Source of the DNA: Chloroflexota bacterium
GTDB lineage: Bacteria > Chloroflexota > Dehalococcoidia > Lucifugimonadales > SAR202-VII-2
DNA length: 64,000 bases
Direction of reading: 5' to 3'
NCBI GenBank assembly: GCA_003228115.1
Contig: QEVV01000002.1
Location: forward strand, 186,001 to 250,000
Shown here: positions 62,044-64,000 of the stretch, piece by piece
Layout: the number at the start of each line of letters is the position of its first letter
Position numbering within the stretch: the first letter of the stretch is position 1
Program-made: the position numbers and the translations under genes
Notes under the pieces: model-generated
Seen by the model: only the letters and a program-made list of their open reading frames with translations
What the model was told of the DNA's origin: nothing
The model's database searches: none

Positions 62044-63120
62044 CTATCCTTCGAAGCGGGAGCTAATCTCCTGGGCCTCGTCGAGAGTCTCCTCCCGGTA
62101 GAGCCCCAGTGCTTCCAATACCGGGCGGTCCGTGATAGCGAAGACGTCCGCGGCAGAACTGGCCTCGTGCTCCACCGCCGCCCAGGACGGCACAACAAAG
62201 GTGTCGCCGGGACCCCAGTCGAAGCGTTGGCCGTTGATGATGCTCATGCCGGAGCCGCGGTAAACGACATACACGGCACTACCCACCTTCCTAACAGGCT
62301 TCGCTCTTCCTCCGGGAATGACGCGGTGCATTTCACAGCCGATGGTCGGCAGTACAGGGCGGCCGGTGGTTGGATCAACAAATTGAAGGCTAACCATGGG
62401 CCCACCGCGCTCCTCAAGGAGCGCGTCCAGGGCCGCTTCGGTGTCCGCCCAGCGATAGATGAAGAGAGGCGAGTAGTTCCGGGTTGGGTCAGCGGCATCC
62501 AGGGGCAGTAAGCCTTTCCCCCCGAACGTGCGCGTCGATCTGTTGTGAACAGTTGGCTGCGGCTGGAGGTCCGACGGGTAAAGTTCGAAGAAGATGGCGT
62601 CCAAGGCAAGAGTGATCGGTACATCAAGCCCATCGAACCAGATCATCGGCTCATCGGTTTCGTTGTTATGGTCGTGCCATGTCCAGTTGGGCGTGAGGAC
62701 CAAGTCACCTGGGTACATATCGCAGGCATCGCCTTCCACCGTGGTCCAGACGCCCTCCCCCTGCAAGATGAACCGTATGGCATCTGGCGAGTGGCGATGG
62801 GCCGGCGCGGATTCGTGCGGCCCAAGAAACTGTATGTTGCCCTGAAGGGTGCTAGTAGCGAAGGGCTTACCCCCCAGTCCGGGGTTGGACAGCATGATGA
62901 CGCGCCGGTCGCCACCCCGGTCTATCGTCACCAAATCTCCGCTACGAGTCGCCAGAGCCTTGAGAGTCTTCCCGCGCCATAGCCAAGGAACTGCGGCGGG
63001 TTTGGGGCTCCAGGGTATCAAGTCTCTTTCTTGGGTCCAAAGGGGCTGGAGATGCTCCTTCGCCAAATCTAGGTACAATTCTTCCAGCTGCTCTCCGATG
63101 TTGTCTTGAAGCGTGCTCAT
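62044..63120 (-). CDS. Gentisate 1,2-dioxygenase-like bicupin
   Basis: A 358-residue bicupin of the gentisate/salicylate 1,2-dioxygenase group. The N-terminal barrel has metal ligands H108, H110 (APAHRHSPDAIRFILQGEG) and H149 (WTWHDHNN). The C-terminal barrel (GGRAKPVRKVGSAVYVVYRGSGMS) has lost the histidines. That is the usual arrangement of the family, with iron only in the first barrel; it is the reverse of the two bicupins near 3 kb. It likely ring-opens a salicylate- or gentisate-type compound. The 161-base gap to the CaiB gene shows no clear signal. Confidence 0.85.
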   Translation of the reverse strand: MSTLQDNIGEQLEELYLDLAKEHLQPLWTQERDLIPWSPKPAAVPWLWRGKTLKALATRSGDLVTIDRGGDRRVIMLSNPGLGGKPFATSTLQGNIQFLGPHESAPAHRHSPDAIRFILQGEGVWTTVEGDACDMYPGDLVLTPNWTWHDHNNETDEPMIWFDGLDVPITLALDAIFFELYPSDLQPQPTVHNRSTRTFGGKGLLPLDAADPTRNYSPLFIYRWADTEAALDALLEERGGPMVSLQFVDPTTGRPVLPTIGCEMHRVIPGGRAKPVRKVGSAVYVVYRGSGMSIINGQRFDWGPGDTFVVPSWAAVEHEASSAADVFAITDRPVLEALGLYREETLDEAQEISSRFEG

Positions 63121-63310
63121 AGCAACCCTCCGTTAGCGTCGCGCCATGCTACTCGACGACGACTTCCTCGGCAAACGGTGAGCGTTACGCGCCTGCAGCC
63201 ATGCATGAAGCGCCAGCCGGGTTTAACCAGCCGGTCGAAGCGAGGTTGAGTTTCTTGGCTGCACAGTAGAAACTCTTTCTAGAGAGTCCCCGCGACAAAG
63301 GAGGAGGATA

Positions 63311-63493
63311 ATGCGGCTTCCATTCTTTTCAAAAAAGAGCCAGACAGCCATTGACCCTGTGTGCCAGATGGTCGTGGACACAGGTAGCCCACCGGGAGGA
63401 TCGTCTGAGTATCAGGGAACCACATACTATTTCTGCGCTCCTGGCTGCAAGCACCACTTCGACCAAGAGCCTGAGAAGCACCTATCAGCCTAG
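63311..63493 (+). CDS. YHS-domain protein
   Basis: A 60-residue protein consisting almost entirely of a YHS metal-binding domain: DPVCQMVV at 16-23 and YYFCAPGCKHHFDQEPEKHL at the C-terminus. The three cysteines and adjacent histidines are the probable heavy-metal ligands, as in copper and other metal transport proteins. GGAGGAGG precedes the ATG. It overlaps the end of the convergent MFS gene by four bases. The 190-base gap upstream holds no obvious promoter match. A role in metal handling is inferred from the domain. Confidence 0.85.
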   Translation: MRLPFFSKKSQTAIDPVCQMVVDTGSPPGGSSEYQGTTYYFCAPGCKHHFDQEPEKHLSA

Positions 63494-64000
63494 GAAGGGG
63501 CTTCTTGCCTTGCGCCCCCGACGAAAATCACCAGAGCCAATGAGCTGAAGAGGGCCATCCCAGCTACGGTGATCCAGCCGATCGAGTAAGAGCCCGTTGT
63601 GTCGACCAAAAGCCCGAATAGCGGAGGCCCCAGCACTGCCCCGAGCCTGGACACAGTGCTAGCGGCGCCCAGAGCCATACCCTGTTGGCCTTCTTTTGCC
63701 GTCTCACCCACAACGACGTGAAACACACCATGCCAGGACATGGCAGTAGCGCCAAGCGCTAATACCAGGAGAAGCACCAGTACGCTGGGCGTGTTCTCAT
63801 TTGCGGCGCTGGCCCCAAGAAGAGCCAACGCAGTCCCGCTCCCCATAACCCCCAACACGATGACTCGTCGTCCTCCGAACGCTACGTCGCTGAAGGCTCC
63901 CCAAAAGAGCCTGCCTCCGGAACTTGAAAGCCGGGCCAAGGCCAAGTACCCGCCCGCTACCACTGGGGTGAGGTGGATGTGATCGACCATGAAAAGCACC
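63490..64000 (-). CDS. MFS transporter, C-terminal part, cut by window edge
   Basis: The last 170 or so residues of a major facilitator protein; the N-terminal half lies beyond the window. About five hydrophobic helices remain. The cytoplasmic loop RLFWGAFSDVAFGGRRVIVLG and GAASTVSRLGAVLGPPLFGLLVDTTGSY are typical of the second half of MFS carriers. The methionine near the edge is internal, not the true start. Substrate unknown. Confidence 0.85.
   Translation of the reverse strand, partial: VLFMVDHIHLTPVVAGGYLALARLSSSGGRLFWGAFSDVAFGGRRVIVLGVMGSGTALALLGASAANENTPSVLVLLLVLALGATAMSWHGVFHVVVGETAKEGQQGMALGAASTVSRLGAVLGPPLFGLLVDTTGSYSIGWITVAGMALFSSLALVIFVGGARQEAPS

Overview
The window is one contiguous piece of a bacterial chromosome, roughly 55-60% GC by eye. 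It carries about 57 protein genes, one tRNA (Val, GAC), one T-box riboswitch and several dispersed hairpin or repeat elements. There is no CRISPR array, transposase, phage module or rRNA. The gene set points to Chloroflexota, class Dehalococcoidia, and most likely the SAR202-type lineage. The reasons are a GreA-like factor carrying an integrase-type N-terminal domain, a threonyl-tRNA synthetase without a TGS domain, a cohesin/dockerin protease, and a dense set of catabolic families (Rieske oxygenase, bicupins, LigB dioxygenase, LLM flavin oxidoreductase, amidohydrolases, CaiB transferase, NIPSNAP, TctA/TctC). This placement is inference; no 16S gene is present.

Layout. 0-7.2 kb: a GreA fusion protein, then a plus-strand island of Rieske oxygenase, two tandem paralogous bicupins and an EutA-type reactivase, then a small secreted protein with its own promoter and terminator. 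7.3-10.5 kb: MFS transporter, SDR, a small membrane protein and a double NIPSNAP protein. 10.5-17.8 kb, minus strand: SbcC/Rad50-like ATPase, a membrane protein, thymidylate kinase with a cysteine-rich insert, a Ycf45/SpoIIIAA-like R3H ATPase, and pdxS-pdxT for vitamin B6. 18-23 kb: methyltransferase, DegT aminotransferase, a 52-residue basic protein, gamma-carbonic anhydrase, ketopantoate-reductase-like protein, LLM oxidoreductase. 23-38 kb, mostly minus strand: a large subtilase, EamA protein, carboxyltransferase-type HMGL protein, VWA protein, substrate-binding protein, DUF998 protein, uvrA, a LigB-LigA fusion, prs.

38-42.4 kb: tRNA-Val, a small cupin, then thrS and infC-rpmI-rplT. 42.4-55 kb: a catabolic stretch with D-aminoacylase-type amidohydrolase, epimerase, Asp/Glu racemase-like protein plus TPP enzyme, TctA/TctC uptake proteins with no TctB, an unusual metallo-beta-lactamase-fold protein, two ACMSD-type amidohydrolases and a short SnoaL-like protein. 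55-60.7 kb: a hydroxyisobutyrate-dehydrogenase-like protein, then branched-chain amino acid synthesis (T-box, ilvB-ilvN-ilvC) with a HicB/HicA toxin-antitoxin pair attached directly behind ilvC. 60.7-64 kb: CaiB/BaiF CoA-transferase, gentisate-dioxygenase-like bicupin, a YHS protein, and an MFS transporter cut by the window edge.

The housekeeping operons (pdxST, prs, thrS, infC-rpmI-rplT, ilvBNC, uvrA) sit between small catabolic cassettes of one to four genes. Most confident promoters have the form TTGACN-N17-TANNNT. The most unusual points are the Rieske/bicupin/EutA island without any ammonia-lyase genes, the cysteine-bearing insert in Tmk, the HicBA pair in the ilv operon, the metallo-beta-lactamase protein with altered metal ligands, and a possible ATA start for infC.
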